Source of the DNA: Verrucomicrobiota bacterium
GTDB lineage: Bacteria > Verrucomicrobiota > Verrucomicrobiia > Chthoniobacterales > UBA10450
Assembly (NCBI GenBank): GCA_019244415.1
Contig: JAFASN010000006.1
Coordinates: 34,473-98,472, forward strand
Reading direction: 5' to 3'
Length of the DNA: 64,000 bases
The translations under genes were made by a program, and so were the position numbers. Below the pieces are notes generated by a model. It saw only the letters and a list, made by a program, of their open reading frames with translations. It made no database searches and was not told the origin of the DNA. This document shows positions 43,200 through 53,732 of this stretch, piece after piece. Within the stretch, counting starts at the first letter, position 1. The number at the start of each line of letters is the position of its first letter.

Positions 43200-43976
43200 T
43201 CACGAGCGCTTTACGTCCCCGACCATGCCGGCAGCTCCTGCAATCAGGAAATTGAGGGCGAACTCAGACCAATTTCCGTGTTCGCCCGGTTGAGTAACGA
43301 GCTTCGGCACCCAGACTAAAAGGCCGAAAAGTACCAGCATCAGAGTCATCAGCTCTATGGCAAGCCCGGCGTGGCGGTTTGCAAGAATCGCTATCGCGGC
43401 GAGTGCAAATGCGACCGTTGTAAGTACCGCCCAAAAATTCTGATCAGGAGGAATCCACGTCGGAACAAGCCTGGCTGTCACCCCGAAATAGAAGATTTGC
43501 GCCAATGTGAATGAGACCGCGCATAGTCCCAGGCCGATGCGCGCAACGACCGTCAGCGTTTGCGCGCGTGCTGCGTTCCGTTTCGTCGCGGCGTAGCCGG
43601 CGATCGCACCGCAAACGAGGCTAAGTTGTTCAAATAACCCGACATATGGGCCATAAACAGTCGGTGTGGCTCTGATATCAGGAATGCTCGCCAGGCAAAA
43701 AACTGTGTAAACGATGCCGAGAACGATGAATCCGGTGCGAGCAAATGGCGGATAGATAATGGCGATCGCCCCGATCACTTGCGCCAGCAACAAGCAGATT
43801 CCGGCGATCCTTCCAACCGGCGTGTGTAAGAGGTGATGCAGGTTTTGCCACGTGGCAGCGTCGCGCCAGATCAGTGCGACCGCCGCGAATAGCAGGGCAG
43901 AGGCGGCAAAAACGAACCGTGGCCATTCTCGCGCCTGTTTGCTTTCTCGTTTTCTGGTTTTCAAAGATGTTCTCAC
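43200..43976 (-). CDS. Hypothetical multi-pass membrane protein
   Basis: 258 aa with about 7-8 hydrophobic segments. Confidence 0.7.
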   Translation of the reverse strand: MRTSLKTRKRESKQAREWPRFVFAASALLFAAVALIWRDAATWQNLHHLLHTPVGRIAGICLLLAQVIGAIAIIYPPFARTGFIVLGIVYTVFCLASIPDIRATPTVYGPYVGLFEQLSLVCGAIAGYAATKRNAARAQTLTVVARIGLGLCAVSFTLAQIFYFGVTARLVPTWIPPDQNFWAVLTTVAFALAAIAILANRHAGLAIELMTLMLVLFGLLVWVPKLVTQPGEHGNWSEFALNFLIAGAAGMVGDVKRS

Positions 43977-44106
43977 TTCTCAGGATCAATTGGCGATACG
44001 CTTCCGTAGAGCTGCCGATTGCACTTCTGCCCATCGAATTACGTACTCAGGAGTAACAGGAAAAGTACAAACTTATTTCATCGCCGCGCCTCCGACTTAA
44101 CGGCCG

Positions 44107-45060
44107 TCAATCCGCTTCGGCGAGAGCGGGAGGTGAAAACGGCGTCTTACGGCCGAATTGTTGCGCGGTGATGACAATTGCCACCGAGCCGATGATCAAG
44201 GTCGCGGCTGCGATCGCACGGGGGCTCAACGTTTCGCCCGCGAAAAGGGCGCCGAGGACCACGGCGACGATCGGATTGACATACGCATACGTGGCGACTT
44301 TGGCCGGATCACAGTGGCGCAACAAGTAGATGTAGGCGCTGAAACCGATGATCGCCCCGATGAGTACGAGATAAATCCAGGAGCAGATGGAAAGCGTACT
44401 CACATCGCGCCAGTTCATCCGCTCGCGAGTGACAAGCCCGGTGAGCAACAGCAAAGCGCCGCCGCAAATCATTTGCTGCCCTGCGGCCAGGAACGGCGAC
44501 TCGGCGCTTTTCGCATGCCGGGAGTAGAGCGAACCGGCCGACCAGACGAAGGACGAGCAGAGTAAAATGATCATGCCGATTCCCGGCTGGCGCGTCTGGT
44601 CTGCGGCGAAATGCAGAGAGGGCACCATGAGAATGCCTACGCCGACAAATCCGCCGGCGAGGCCCAGCATGACGGGCGCACTCGGTCGCGCGGCGATACC
44701 GGTGCCCCATGACAGCAGGACGATGTAGATCGGAACGGTCGCGACCATCACTGCGGCGAGGCCGCTATCGAGGAATTTTTCTGAAAACGTGACGCCGCCA
44801 TTACCCGCCAGCAGCAGGCAGGCGCCGGTAATCGCGGCCGGACGCCAGGTTTCGCGGGGAGGCCGTGCGGCGCCCCGCGCTCGGGCGATCGCGTAAAGTA
44901 CCAACCCGGCAGTGAGGTAGCGCGAACCCGCCATGAGGAATGGCGGGATGGTTTGTATGGCGAAAAGGATGCCGAGATAGGTCGATCCCCAGATAAGGTA
45001 AAGTGCGGCGAAAAACGCAACTAAAACGAGCCGCGTGGGACGCATCGAGTACCAGCGCAT
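44107..45060 (-). CDS. EamA/DMT family transporter
   Basis: LYLIWGSTYLGILFAIQTIPPFLMAGSRYL; ATYAYVNPIVAVVLGALFAGE. Confidence 0.92.
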   Translation of the reverse strand: MRWYSMRPTRLVLVAFFAALYLIWGSTYLGILFAIQTIPPFLMAGSRYLTAGLVLYAIARARGAARPPRETWRPAAITGACLLLAGNGGVTFSEKFLDSGLAAVMVATVPIYIVLLSWGTGIAARPSAPVMLGLAGGFVGVGILMVPSLHFAADQTRQPGIGMIILLCSSFVWSAGSLYSRHAKSAESPFLAAGQQMICGGALLLLTGLVTRERMNWRDVSTLSICSWIYLVLIGAIIGFSAYIYLLRHCDPAKVATYAYVNPIVAVVLGALFAGETLSPRAIAAATLIIGSVAIVITAQQFGRKTPFSPPALAEAD

Positions 45061-45183
45061 CGCGCCGATAAGGGCGCAACCGGATTTCCGCTTGCGTCGG
45101 CTGCTTTTCTGCGCAGGAACAGAGGGCGGTTTTCTTTACGAACCAAAAAAACTGGAGGTGAAACAAATAACCCGAATCAAAGC

Positions 45184-46719
45184 ATGACACTAAGAGTTAC
45201 CATAACGACAGCGATAACGGTGTGCGGCCTGGCTGGAACAGCCCTCGCGCAAACGAAACCAGGGACCGGATTTCAGGACCTCAACCAGGTATGGGGGCGG
45301 CATTACCAATCAAATGCTGACCAACACCAATGGCCGGGCTGGCTTTCCCAGCAGGCAAGCGCAGCCGAGCGCCTCCGCCATTGGAACAAGGTCGCCATCG
45401 ATGCCAGCGGCTTGGATCACACGCCGCCGCCACCGGGCGACCATCGGATCTGGGGCGAACAACTTGGGCCCACACGCGCCAGCCGAGCCATGGCGATCGT
45501 CCACATCGCCATGTTCGATTCCGTGAATGCGGTGGCGCATCGCTACCAAACTTACACAGGCGTCCAGGGCCAAAATGGCGCGTCGATGAGCGCAGCCATC
45601 GCCGAATCGGCTGCGGAAACACTCACCGCGCTTTTTCCAGCCCAGACTACGTCATTCAACAATTATCTTGCTGACGATCTCAGCCAGCTGAGCCCATCGG
45701 CCCAAAAGCAAGCGGGCATTCAGCTTGGTCATGAAGCAGCCGCCGCCATTCTGCGGATGCGCGAGAATGATGGATCGGCGCGGCCCGAGCCGCGGGTGGG
45801 CGTTGAGTTCGTCTGCAGTAAAGAGCCGGGGAAATGGCGGCAGGACCCGATCAGCCATCATCCGCTCGCCTTCGGTGCGTACTGGGGCGAAGTGAAACCG
45901 TTTGTCATGCGGTCGTCGGCGCAATTCCGCCCACCGGCGCCGCCGGCTTTGACCAGCGCTGAGTACACCGCCGCCTACAATAACGTAAAGGCGCTCGGTG
46001 GCGACGGTACCGTGACACCAACAACCCGCACGCCCGAGCAGACGATCATTGGCACATACTGGGCATACGATGGAACGCCCAGCCTGTGCGCTCCGCCGCG
46101 CCTTTACAACGAGCTGATCGTGCACATCGCGGACCAGCTCGGCACGAGCAAAGATCCGGTGGAATTCTCCCGCTTGCTCGCCCTGGCCAACGTAGCGATG
46201 GCAGATGTCGCGATCTCGGTCTGGGAAGCGAAATACTTTTATCAGTTCTGGCGGCCGATTACCGGAATCCGCGAATCTGACCCCGGCACCGGCCAGACAG
46301 GGCGCGGCGACGGCAACCCGTCAACGATCGGCGACCCTAAGTACACGCCACTCGGCGCTCCCGCGAGTAATCTGACCGGGCCGAATTTCACGCCCCCATT
46401 CCCTTCCTATCCATCCGGCCACGGCGGATTCGGGGGCGCGTTGTTCGAGGTGTTGCGGCGCTTTTATGGCACGGATCACATCGCCTTCTCTTTCATCTCG
46501 GATGAATTCAACGGTAAGACGCGCAACGACAACGGCAGCGTGCGGCCGGTGGTCTCGCGCAGTTTTTCGTCGCTGTCGCAGGCCGAAGAAGAGAACGGCC
46601 AGAGCCGCATTTACCTCGGCATTCACTGGACGTTCGACAAAACCGCGGCGCTATCTGAAGGCGAGCGAGTGGCAGACTTCGTGTTTGCGCACGCGTTCGG
46701 GCCGGCGGAGCGCCGCTGA
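45184..46719 (+). CDS. Vanadium-dependent haloperoxidase / PAP2-superfamily secreted protein
   Basis: Signal peptide; FYQFWRPITGIR; PPFPSYPSGHGGFGGALFEVL; SRIYLGIHWTFDKTAALSEGERVADFVF. Confidence 0.9.
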   Translation: MTLRVTITTAITVCGLAGTALAQTKPGTGFQDLNQVWGRHYQSNADQHQWPGWLSQQASAAERLRHWNKVAIDASGLDHTPPPPGDHRIWGEQLGPTRASRAMAIVHIAMFDSVNAVAHRYQTYTGVQGQNGASMSAAIAESAAETLTALFPAQTTSFNNYLADDLSQLSPSAQKQAGIQLGHEAAAAILRMRENDGSARPEPRVGVEFVCSKEPGKWRQDPISHHPLAFGAYWGEVKPFVMRSSAQFRPPAPPALTSAEYTAAYNNVKALGGDGTVTPTTRTPEQTIIGTYWAYDGTPSLCAPPRLYNELIVHIADQLGTSKDPVEFSRLLALANVAMADVAISVWEAKYFYQFWRPITGIRESDPGTGQTGRGDGNPSTIGDPKYTPLGAPASNLTGPNFTPPFPSYPSGHGGFGGALFEVLRRFYGTDHIAFSFISDEFNGKTRNDNGSVRPVVSRSFSSLSQAEEENGQSRIYLGIHWTFDKTAALSEGERVADFVFAHAFGPAERR

Positions 46720-46874
46720 GTACAGATGAAACAGCTCGCGATGAGAAGCCACTAACCGAAAAAGTGAGCCCACGACACAGCCGCTACCCTCGAATCATAC
46801 GATTCAACAGCCAGCGTGAGCTGCTCTTTCCAGCGGCCCCACCAGCCGCAGCCCAGCTGCGCCCCTGTTAAGCA

Positions 46875-48791
46875 GTGCCTGATTCTAACAAACCGAAACT
46901 CGATACCAAGCTCCTCCAGTCGCTCATCGAAAATGTGACTGATTACGCCGTCGCGCTCCTCGATGCGCAAGGGCGGATTACCAGTTGCAACGCTGGCGCG
47001 CGGCAACTGCATCGCTGCCGCGACGACGAGCTCGTCGGTCACCATTTCTCGCGCTTCCATTCGGACGAAGACAAAGCTGCGGGAAAGGCGGAGTCGCTGC
47101 TCGACCAGGCGCGCTCCACTGGGCGCGCGGCCGGGGAGGCGTGGCGTCAGCGCGCGGATGGCTCGCGTTTTTGGGCATCGTTCCTCATCACGCCTCTCAG
47201 GAATGAGGCCGGCGAAGTCGCTGGGTTCGGCGAAATCGTGTGCGACCTGAGTGATCACAAGCTCAGGGAAGAGAAGCTGCGCGCGGGCGCGGAGCAGTTC
47301 CGGATGCTGGTGGACAGCGTGGATGAGTACGCCATCTACATGCTCGACGCCGACGGCTATGTCACCACCTGGAACTCGGGCGCGCAACAGATGAAAGGCT
47401 ACAGCGCGGCTGACATCATCGGGAAAAATTTTTCCTGTTTCTACACGCCCGAAGAAAAGGCCGCCGGCAAACCGCAATATAATCTCGGTTACGCGCGCCA
47501 GCACGGAGCCTGTCACGACCGCGGTCTGCGGGTGCGAAAAGATGGATCGACCTTCCATGCCGACGTACTCATCACCGCCCTGCGCGACAAAACCGGCGCG
47601 ATCCGCGGTTACTCCAAGGTTACTCGCGATGTAACCGATCAAATCCGCACCCGTGAGATCGAGGCCGCGCGCATTGCCGCCGAGAAGGCGAACAAGGCGA
47701 AGGACCAATTTCTCGCTGCTCTCAGCCACGAGCTGCGCACGCCGCTCACGCCCGCACTCGCCGCCGCCGGTTTTCTGGCCGAGCGCGCGAGCAGCATCGC
47801 GCCTGAGTACATCGAAGAGCTGGAGATCATCCGGCGCAACATTCAACTCGAAGCGCGGCTGATCGATGATCTGCTCGATGTCACCCGCATCACGCGCGGC
47901 ATGCTCCAGCTCCAACGCACACGCGTGGACGCTCATCTCGTAGTACAAAATGCGCTCGACGTCGCCGCCGCCGCCATCAACGAAAAAGCCCTGCTCGTCA
48001 TGACCGATTTTGCCGCCGGCGAGCATCATCTCTGGGCCGATCCGGTGCGCTTGCAGCAGGTCTTTTGGAACCTGATCAACAACGCCGTGAAGTTCACCGG
48101 CGAAGGCGGCTCGATTAAGATTTCCACCCAGACAGTCGATGGCTGGTGGCAGTTTGCCATCGCTGACACCGGCATCGGCGTTGAACCCGACCGACAGGGC
48201 GCGCTCTTCCGCGCTTTCGAGCAGGCGGGTCCTGCCGCGCGCAACTTCGGTGGCCTCGGTCTCGGGCTGGCGATTTCGAAAAACCTCGTCGAGCTGCACG
48301 GCGGCAAAATCGCCATGGAGAGCGCTGGCAAAGACCAGGGCAGCGTCTTCACCGTCACGATGCCGATCGCGCGCTTCGAGGAGCCGCACCCGGCGGAATC
48401 ATCTCGGAGCAGGAATGCGCGCGCAAAAGCCCTGCGCATTTTGCTCGTCGAAGATCACGGTGACACGCGCCGCACGTTATCAAGTCTGCTGCGCCACTTC
48501 GGCCACACCATTTCTATCGCCGATTGCGTCCAGGCCGCGCTCGATGCGGTCAAGTCTGAGGAATTCGACGCCGTACTCAGCGACATCGGCCTGCCGGATG
48601 GCACCGGCTACGACATCATCGCTCGCGCGAAAAAGAAGCAGTCGCTCAAAGGTGTGGCGCTCACCGGGTTCGGCATGGAAGAAGATGTCCGCCGCAGCCA
48701 GGAAGCGGGATTCGATTACCACCTGACGAAACCGATCGATTTCGCCGAGCTGCGCAAAGTACTGGCCGAGCTTTCTGCAAAGAAGACGTAG
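46875..48791 (+). CDS. PAS-PAS hybrid histidine kinase with C-terminal receiver
   Basis: Two PAS/PAC repeats; ALSHELRTPLTPALAAAGFL; GGLGLGLAISKNLVELHGG; ILLVEDHGDTRRTLSSLL receiver. Confidence 0.95.
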   Translation: MPDSNKPKLDTKLLQSLIENVTDYAVALLDAQGRITSCNAGARQLHRCRDDELVGHHFSRFHSDEDKAAGKAESLLDQARSTGRAAGEAWRQRADGSRFWASFLITPLRNEAGEVAGFGEIVCDLSDHKLREEKLRAGAEQFRMLVDSVDEYAIYMLDADGYVTTWNSGAQQMKGYSAADIIGKNFSCFYTPEEKAAGKPQYNLGYARQHGACHDRGLRVRKDGSTFHADVLITALRDKTGAIRGYSKVTRDVTDQIRTREIEAARIAAEKANKAKDQFLAALSHELRTPLTPALAAAGFLAERASSIAPEYIEELEIIRRNIQLEARLIDDLLDVTRITRGMLQLQRTRVDAHLVVQNALDVAAAAINEKALLVMTDFAAGEHHLWADPVRLQQVFWNLINNAVKFTGEGGSIKISTQTVDGWWQFAIADTGIGVEPDRQGALFRAFEQAGPAARNFGGLGLGLAISKNLVELHGGKIAMESAGKDQGSVFTVTMPIARFEEPHPAESSRSRNARAKALRILLVEDHGDTRRTLSSLLRHFGHTISIADCVQAALDAVKSEEFDAVLSDIGLPDGTGYDIIARAKKKQSLKGVALTGFGMEEDVRRSQEAGFDYHLTKPIDFAELRKVLAELSAKKT

Positions 48792-49047
48792 CGGAATTTA
48801 GAGAATTATTTCGTCTTTTTTGCGCGCCGTCGGCTCTGCGCCGATTCTCGACTTTGCTGGCTGTCGCCCGATAGGGAGCAGGTTCTTTTGTAGGCCAACC
48901 ATTCCTGGTTGGCGGTTTACCTATGGCAACGGGGAATTGTTGGCCGTCACCTGCCGCATACTCCATACGCTAACCTTTGCTCTTGACGCGGATCGGATGG
49001 GTCTTCGCGTCGAAAGAAAAGCTTCGGCGCGCACCTTCACGATCGCG

Positions 49048-49680
49048 CTACTCCTCCCTTGTGGCTGCAATCAATGGCGCCAAGGTCGCGAAGAACCTCG
49101 TCACGTACCAGAGATAAACAACGAAACCCGCCGCTTGGGCCGCGCAGAGGTAATAATGAGCCCCGCGGTTTAAGAACAAAACAGGCCTTAAGTAGATGGC
49201 GATCAGGCAGGCAAGATTGAACGCGAATAGCGCCGGAATCAGCAGCCTGATGTTTAGCCATTGGTCCGCTGTCGCTGCCCCATACAGGCGTAGCTCCGCA
49301 TCCGTACACGCTTCGCGGGCGCGAGTTCGCAGCAGACGCAAGTCGTACAGGAAAAGTAACCAGACAACCGCGGCATACGCCGTACTCAGGCCGAACCAGG
49401 CCTTCGGGCGGCCGATGCAGGTGAATAACACCGACTCGCCGAGTGTGCAGGCGATGTAGAAGAAGTTGTGCCCGAACTCGAGTGGCCACGCGATTAGCGT
49501 CAGCGTGTGGATGATCGAGCGCGACCAAAAGATAAAGATCACGCAGAGTCCGGCCGCCACGTACGCCGTGCTGCGAAGGTCGCGTAACGCAACCACATTC
49601 CGGGCATTATCGATCAGAAAGTAGAGCGCGACACCCTGGATAATGCTGGCGAGCGTGAGCTCGATGTTGAGTACTGTTGT
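49048..49680 (-). CDS. Hypothetical membrane protein; approximate start, ORF track fuses it to upstream monooxygenase remnant
   Basis: Residues from VLNIELTLASIIQGVALYFL onward give 5-6 hydrophobic helices; upstream part of ORF is FAD monooxygenase remnant. Confidence 0.5.
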   Translation of the reverse strand, partial: TTVLNIELTLASIIQGVALYFLIDNARNVVALRDLRSTAYVAAGLCVIFIFWSRSIIHTLTLIAWPLEFGHNFFYIACTLGESVLFTCIGRPKAWFGLSTAYAAVVWLLFLYDLRLLRTRAREACTDAELRLYGAATADQWLNIRLLIPALFAFNLACLIAIYLRPVLFLNRGAHYYLCAAQAAGFVVYLWYVTRFFATLAPLIAATREE

Positions 49681-49849
49681 GTCGAGTTCCCGGCGGGCAG
49701 AAGAACGGCGCACCAGCGCAAACTTAGCCAGGCTCTGCCGCCGGTTCAACGACCGGGAACAAATCGGCACAATCTCCAGCCGAACGGACTCCCTGCTCGT
49801 CAGTGGGTCGTTCGCAGCAGCGAATCCGATGCAGAAGATGCCGTAGCGG

Positions 49850-50779
49850 AAAACCGTGGGTGCAAACTCGTGACGATGTGGAGGAGGCTTGATGCTCCAC
49901 ATGATGCCAGGTGTTGGTTGGTGAGCCGCATCTCCTAACAGAAAGATTCGCCCGCGCCGGAATGAATCTGCCACGCGATGATGCACACGATAAGTCGAGA
50001 ACCAATTGACCTTCGTCACAGCTATCTTTAAATGCTCGACCGCCTGGTCCTTCACGTCGTCAAACGTCGGCTGACGGTCCTTCTCCTCCTCGATTGGACC
50101 AACGAGTCGAATGCGTCCTTTTTTCTTTTAATGGGAAGACCAACGCGAAGTCCGCACCTTCCAGGTCGGCATGCAGTTGATCATCCGTCGCGGGGCCCCT
50201 CGCTTCTACATCGGCGACATAAAACCGGCCGCTGTAGGTCCCTCTTGGGAAACCGATTCCCGATATTTCACGCACGCTTGACGAAGCACCATCGCAGCCA
50301 AAGAGGAAAGGTGTTGCCACAATCTCTTGCGATCCGTTAGGCAGCTTGAGCCTCGCTTCGACTCCTTTTTCATCCGAACGAAAATCCAGCAACTCTGTTT
50401 GCCGCTCTACGCGCACACCTAGCTCGACCAAATGCTTGATTAACAACCTCTCATGCGCGTCCTGCGGGAACACCAGGACAAACGAAAACGGACTCAAGCC
50501 TTGTCCTATATCCTCCAGCGAGACGCGGGCGGCGATCCTGCCCCGCACCCACAAGTTGAGATTGCTTATCTTTACCCCACCCGCGACCACCTCCTGGTCG
50601 ATACCCAACTGTCGATAGAACTCCAGCGTCCGGGCTTGCACCGCTAAGGCCCGCGAAGTCGTCCCAGCCTCCACTGTCTTATCAATGAGGCGGACCGCCA
50701 CGCCGCATCGTGTCAACCAGAGGGCCAAGACAAGCCCGGTCGGTCCTGCACCGACGATGAGAACAGGTGTTTCGCTCAT
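49850..50779 (-). pseudogene. FAD-dependent (PheA/TfdB-type) monooxygenase, frameshifted and truncated
   Basis: N-terminus VLIVGAGPTGLVLALWLTRCGVAVRLIDK in one frame; continuation KVNWFSTYRVHHRVADSFRRGRIFLLGDAAHQPTPG in another frame; lost homology after PTPG. Confidence 0.7.
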
Positions 50780-50813
50780 CCGCGTCGGACGGCACTTTGG
50801 ATAGCATAGCTTA

Positions 50814-50936
50814 ATCTAACGAGACACAAGATCAGCTACCGCGCCCAACAGCGCGCATGGCTGCAGGTTGAAGGTTGTAGCTACTCTAAGGGGGGGAGCA
50901 GAGCGGGGCGCCATTAGCTGCATCGCGGGGTTAGAC
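50814..50936 (-). repeat. attC site 1 (type B); left end of array
   Basis: ATCTAAC...GTTAGAC; GATCAGCTACCGC / GTTGTAGCTAC, ATTAGCTGCATCGC arms. Confidence 0.85.
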
Positions 50937-51659
50937 CTTCTCGGCGAAAGAGGCCCTGGTTTCCGCTACTTGCTCCCGCAAAACAAGCCATGCAATCAAG
51001 CCCGATCCAATGTCGATCAAGGCGTGTAGTAAAATCGCCGGCCAGAGCGAGTTCGAAATCGCGAAGACCAACGTCATGACAGCGCCCAGAATCGCAGTCC
51101 GCACGATGCCGCTCACGCCTTGGTAGGAATGTCCAAGGGCGAATACAATCATCGCGATCGCTGCAGCTCCCCACCAGCTCGCCCATGGCTGGAGCGCCCA
51201 GATAAGGTAGCCGCGGAAGATGAACTCTTCACAGAACCCAGCCGTTAGCGATAAGGCAAAGAACCAGTACAATTCAGTGCGCGTGTGGGGAAGGATAACG
51301 ACCAGCTTGGCGAATGTCTCACGCAGCTTTTCGCGGGCGCGAGGCTTGCGCGCGACTTGGTAGGCGCCCCGACCTTGAATCCCCACAAAGGCAATGTTCA
51401 GGCCAATCGCCACGCAAAATCCCCAGCCGGGCGAGAAAGCGAATCCCAGCGCGCGCCAGGCGCGACCGTTTGCGATCCAGAGCACCGCTCCGCCCGCGAC
51501 TAACGCCCACATCAACGTCATCCAGATCAACCAATAGCGGAGCCGTGCGGGACCTGGATCGATACCGACCCACCGAAGGAAGATGCGCCACAGAACAAAT
51601 TGATCGAAAAGAAGTGCGAAGGCGACTAATCCTAAATACAGGATATCAGGTGTTGTCAT
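50931..51659 (-). CDS. Cassette gene: CPBP family intramembrane metalloprotease
   Basis: Start MTTPDILYLG; GFCEEFIFRGYLIWALQPW, ALGHSYQGVSGIV, HALIDIGSGLIAW; stop TAA lies in attC 1 core box. Confidence 0.88.
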   Translation of the reverse strand: MTTPDILYLGLVAFALLFDQFVLWRIFLRWVGIDPGPARLRYWLIWMTLMWALVAGGAVLWIANGRAWRALGFAFSPGWGFCVAIGLNIAFVGIQGRGAYQVARKPRAREKLRETFAKLVVILPHTRTELYWFFALSLTAGFCEEFIFRGYLIWALQPWASWWGAAAIAMIVFALGHSYQGVSGIVRTAILGAVMTLVFAISNSLWPAILLHALIDIGSGLIAWLVLREQVAETRASFAEKV

Positions 51660-51664
51660 AGCTG

Positions 51665-51787
51665 GCCTAACAAGACAAAGCTCAGCCGCGACTACCCGAG
51701 ACGGCTCGCCGCTCACTGAGTATTTTAATCACGAATCGTCACAATTAACAAACCGGGCAGCCGTCGGCTGCAGCACCTGGGTAAGCC
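51665..51787 (-). repeat. attC site 2 (degenerate core GTAAGCC)
   Basis: GCCTAAC...CTGGGTAAGCC with GCAGCCGTCGGCTGCAGCACC arm. Confidence 0.75.
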
Positions 51788-51880
51788 TTTAGCACTGCAA
51801 GGTGTGAAACTTCCGGATAATAAAAAAGCAGAAAGCTTTCCTTTCATGCAATGTTCTTGAGGCCCCTTTTGTCTGACCTG

Positions 51881-52489
51881 CTAGTAGCGCCGGTGTTCTT
51901 CGGGTTGGAGTTGGGTGAGAAGCTCCCCGGCAGCGGTAGCATAATCGGTAAAGAACTTCGCGACTACATCGAGAGCGTGCGGATAGGCGGCGAAACGTTT
52001 GCGCAGTTGCTTAGTCACCGGATCGTAAAAGAAGGTAATGTCCTGGTCGAGATTTGGCACGATGAGTTCATCGCTTAGTTTTTGAAAGTGGTTGATGTCG
52101 TTTAGCCCGGCACGCGCAACGCTTTCTAGTTTGCGCAGGGTCACGACTGTCTTTACATCCAGTAACTGGTATCCTCCGGATTCTAGTAGGGCAGCGACGT
52201 CGCTAGGGCTATAATCAGTAGTAAACGAGAACGCACCTAAGCGAGGCATCTCGCCAGCATCGAGAGCACGCTTGAATCTCGCTGCCGCGTCGGTCTGCTG
52301 GGCGACTTGGGCTCGGGCGGCCTCGATTGATGCCCGCACATCTTGCTCCAAGGCGCCGATGATCTGATCGCGCCGACGAAGCTCTTCACGATGTTGCTGG
52401 TAATTGTTTAGCCAGAAAGCCGCATACACACCCACAAAGACCAGAACGAGTTCGGCAATCCAGTGACGAAGTGCACGCATAACGGACAA
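51881..52489 (-). CDS. Cassette gene: hypothetical protein with N-terminal TM
   Basis: MRALRHWIAELVLVFVGVYAAFWLNNYQQHREEL; 202 aa. Confidence 0.7.
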   Translation of the reverse strand: MSVMRALRHWIAELVLVFVGVYAAFWLNNYQQHREELRRRDQIIGALEQDVRASIEAARAQVAQQTDAAARFKRALDAGEMPRLGAFSFTTDYSPSDVAALLESGGYQLLDVKTVVTLRKLESVARAGLNDINHFQKLSDELIVPNLDQDITFFYDPVTKQLRKRFAAYPHALDVVAKFFTDYATAAGELLTQLQPEEHRRY

Positions 52490-52495
52490 GGTAAG

Positions 52496-52620
52496 ATCTA
52501 ACGAGACAAAAGCTCAGCTGCGGCTACCGGATAGCGCCCCTTCGCTGCTCGACGTTATTCTAATCACGTATCCCCAAGTTAACAAGCCGGGTAGCCGTCG
52601 CCTGCATCGCCTGGTTAAAC
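52496..52620 (-). repeat. attC site 3
   Basis: ATCTAAC...GTTAAAC. Confidence 0.88.
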
Positions 52621-52624
52621 GTTC

Positions 52625-52969
52625 TCACCTGTCGTGGTGGACATGAAACTGGTGTCCATCAGGATCTCTCACGGTAAACTGCCGCATTCCCCACGGCTTC
52701 ACTGAAAGTGGTTCAACGATCATCGCTCCCGCCATCTGCATCTCTGCAAATGTGCCATCCAGATCCTCCGCATAAATCCAATGACTCTGCGGAGTGATGG
52801 GTAGAGACGATAATCGGAAAAAGATAGCCGCGTCTCCGTTGCGTGATACTGCCGCAATTTCAGGAAGAGCCCAGGCCTTATTAAAACCGAGCTTGTCACA
52901 GTAATAACTTCTAGCTATCTCCAAGTCACTAACCGGTAATTCTCGTACTAAGTGACCTATCTTAGTCAT
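52625..52969 (-). CDS. Cassette gene: VOC (glyoxalase/bleomycin resistance) family protein
   Basis: VRELPVSDLEIARSYYCDKLGFNKAW ... MRQFTVRDPDGHQFHVHHDR. Confidence 0.9.
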   Translation of the reverse strand: MTKIGHLVRELPVSDLEIARSYYCDKLGFNKAWALPEIAAVSRNGDAAIFFRLSSLPITPQSHWIYAEDLDGTFAEMQMAGAMIVEPLSVKPWGMRQFTVRDPDGHQFHVHHDR

Positions 52970-52996
52970 AGTTATACCTTCCGAATAAGTGTGTAC

Positions 52997-53120
52997 GTCT
53001 AACGAGACACAAGCTCAACCGCGGCTGCCGAGACCGAGCTTGCCTGCAAGTGTGACGGTGGAAGTCACGATAAGCAAGGAAACAAACCGGGCAGGTGTTG
53101 GCTGCAGCGCCTGGTTAGAA
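52997..53120 (-). repeat. attC site 4
   Basis: GTCTAAC...GTTAGAA. Confidence 0.88.
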
Positions 53121-53585
53121 CTCTTTCGTGCCATGACGCTCCGCATAATCCTGGAATATACGTCTGACACCGCGCAGAAGAAAGGCAGCAACGATGATAC
53201 TGACGAGCGTGCCTGCCGCGGCATGTGCGATGAACCATGTGAAAAGCTGGAGCACGACAACGATGACAAGCATGGCAACAACGGCGAAACGACTTTGACG
53301 GAAGATGAAGAATGCAAGCACGCCAGAGATAGCTGCGATAATAAGGCTGAACGCAAGAGAAATCGCGGTCAGAAACGGCGTATGCTGAAGATACTGCTGC
53401 GAAGCAAACTCATGGCCGAGAACGCCGCCTGTGCTCGGCCGATGGTAGATGAAGTACTGAATAAGGGCTAGGACGCCCGTGAACAGGCTAATAGCGGCAT
53501 AGACGATTGCCGCATAGCCGGCGTGCTGCACGCTCTTGTCTGAGTAGTCGTAGAGCGACGAACTTTGGTCTTTCGCGTAGTCCAT
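53115..53585 (-). CDS. Cassette gene: 4-TM membrane protein
   Basis: 156 aa; stop TAA inside attC 4 core. Confidence 0.7.
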   Translation of the reverse strand: MDYAKDQSSSLYDYSDKSVQHAGYAAIVYAAISLFTGVLALIQYFIYHRPSTGGVLGHEFASQQYLQHTPFLTAISLAFSLIIAAISGVLAFFIFRQSRFAVVAMLVIVVVLQLFTWFIAHAAAGTLVSIIVAAFLLRGVRRIFQDYAERHGTKEF

Positions 53586-53600
53586 GCGCGGGGCGTTAAG

Positions 53601-53725
53601 GTCTAACGAGACAAAGCTCAGCCGCGGCTACTTTGGAGCGCGGCTTCGCTGCTCAACGCGTATTCTAATCACGTTTGGTCAAGTTAACAAACCGGGTAGC
53701 CGTCGGCTGCAGCGCCTGGTTAGAT
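53601..53725 (-). repeat. attC site 5
   Basis: GTCTAAC...GTTAGAT. Confidence 0.93.
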
Positions 53726-53732
53726 GTTGCGG

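Noticed and set aside
46752-48389. 545-aa minus-strand ORF antisense to a hybrid histidine kinase
   Set aside because: Entirely overlaps a confident PAS-HK-REC gene in the mirrored codon frame; high-GC shadow ORF without recognisable motifs
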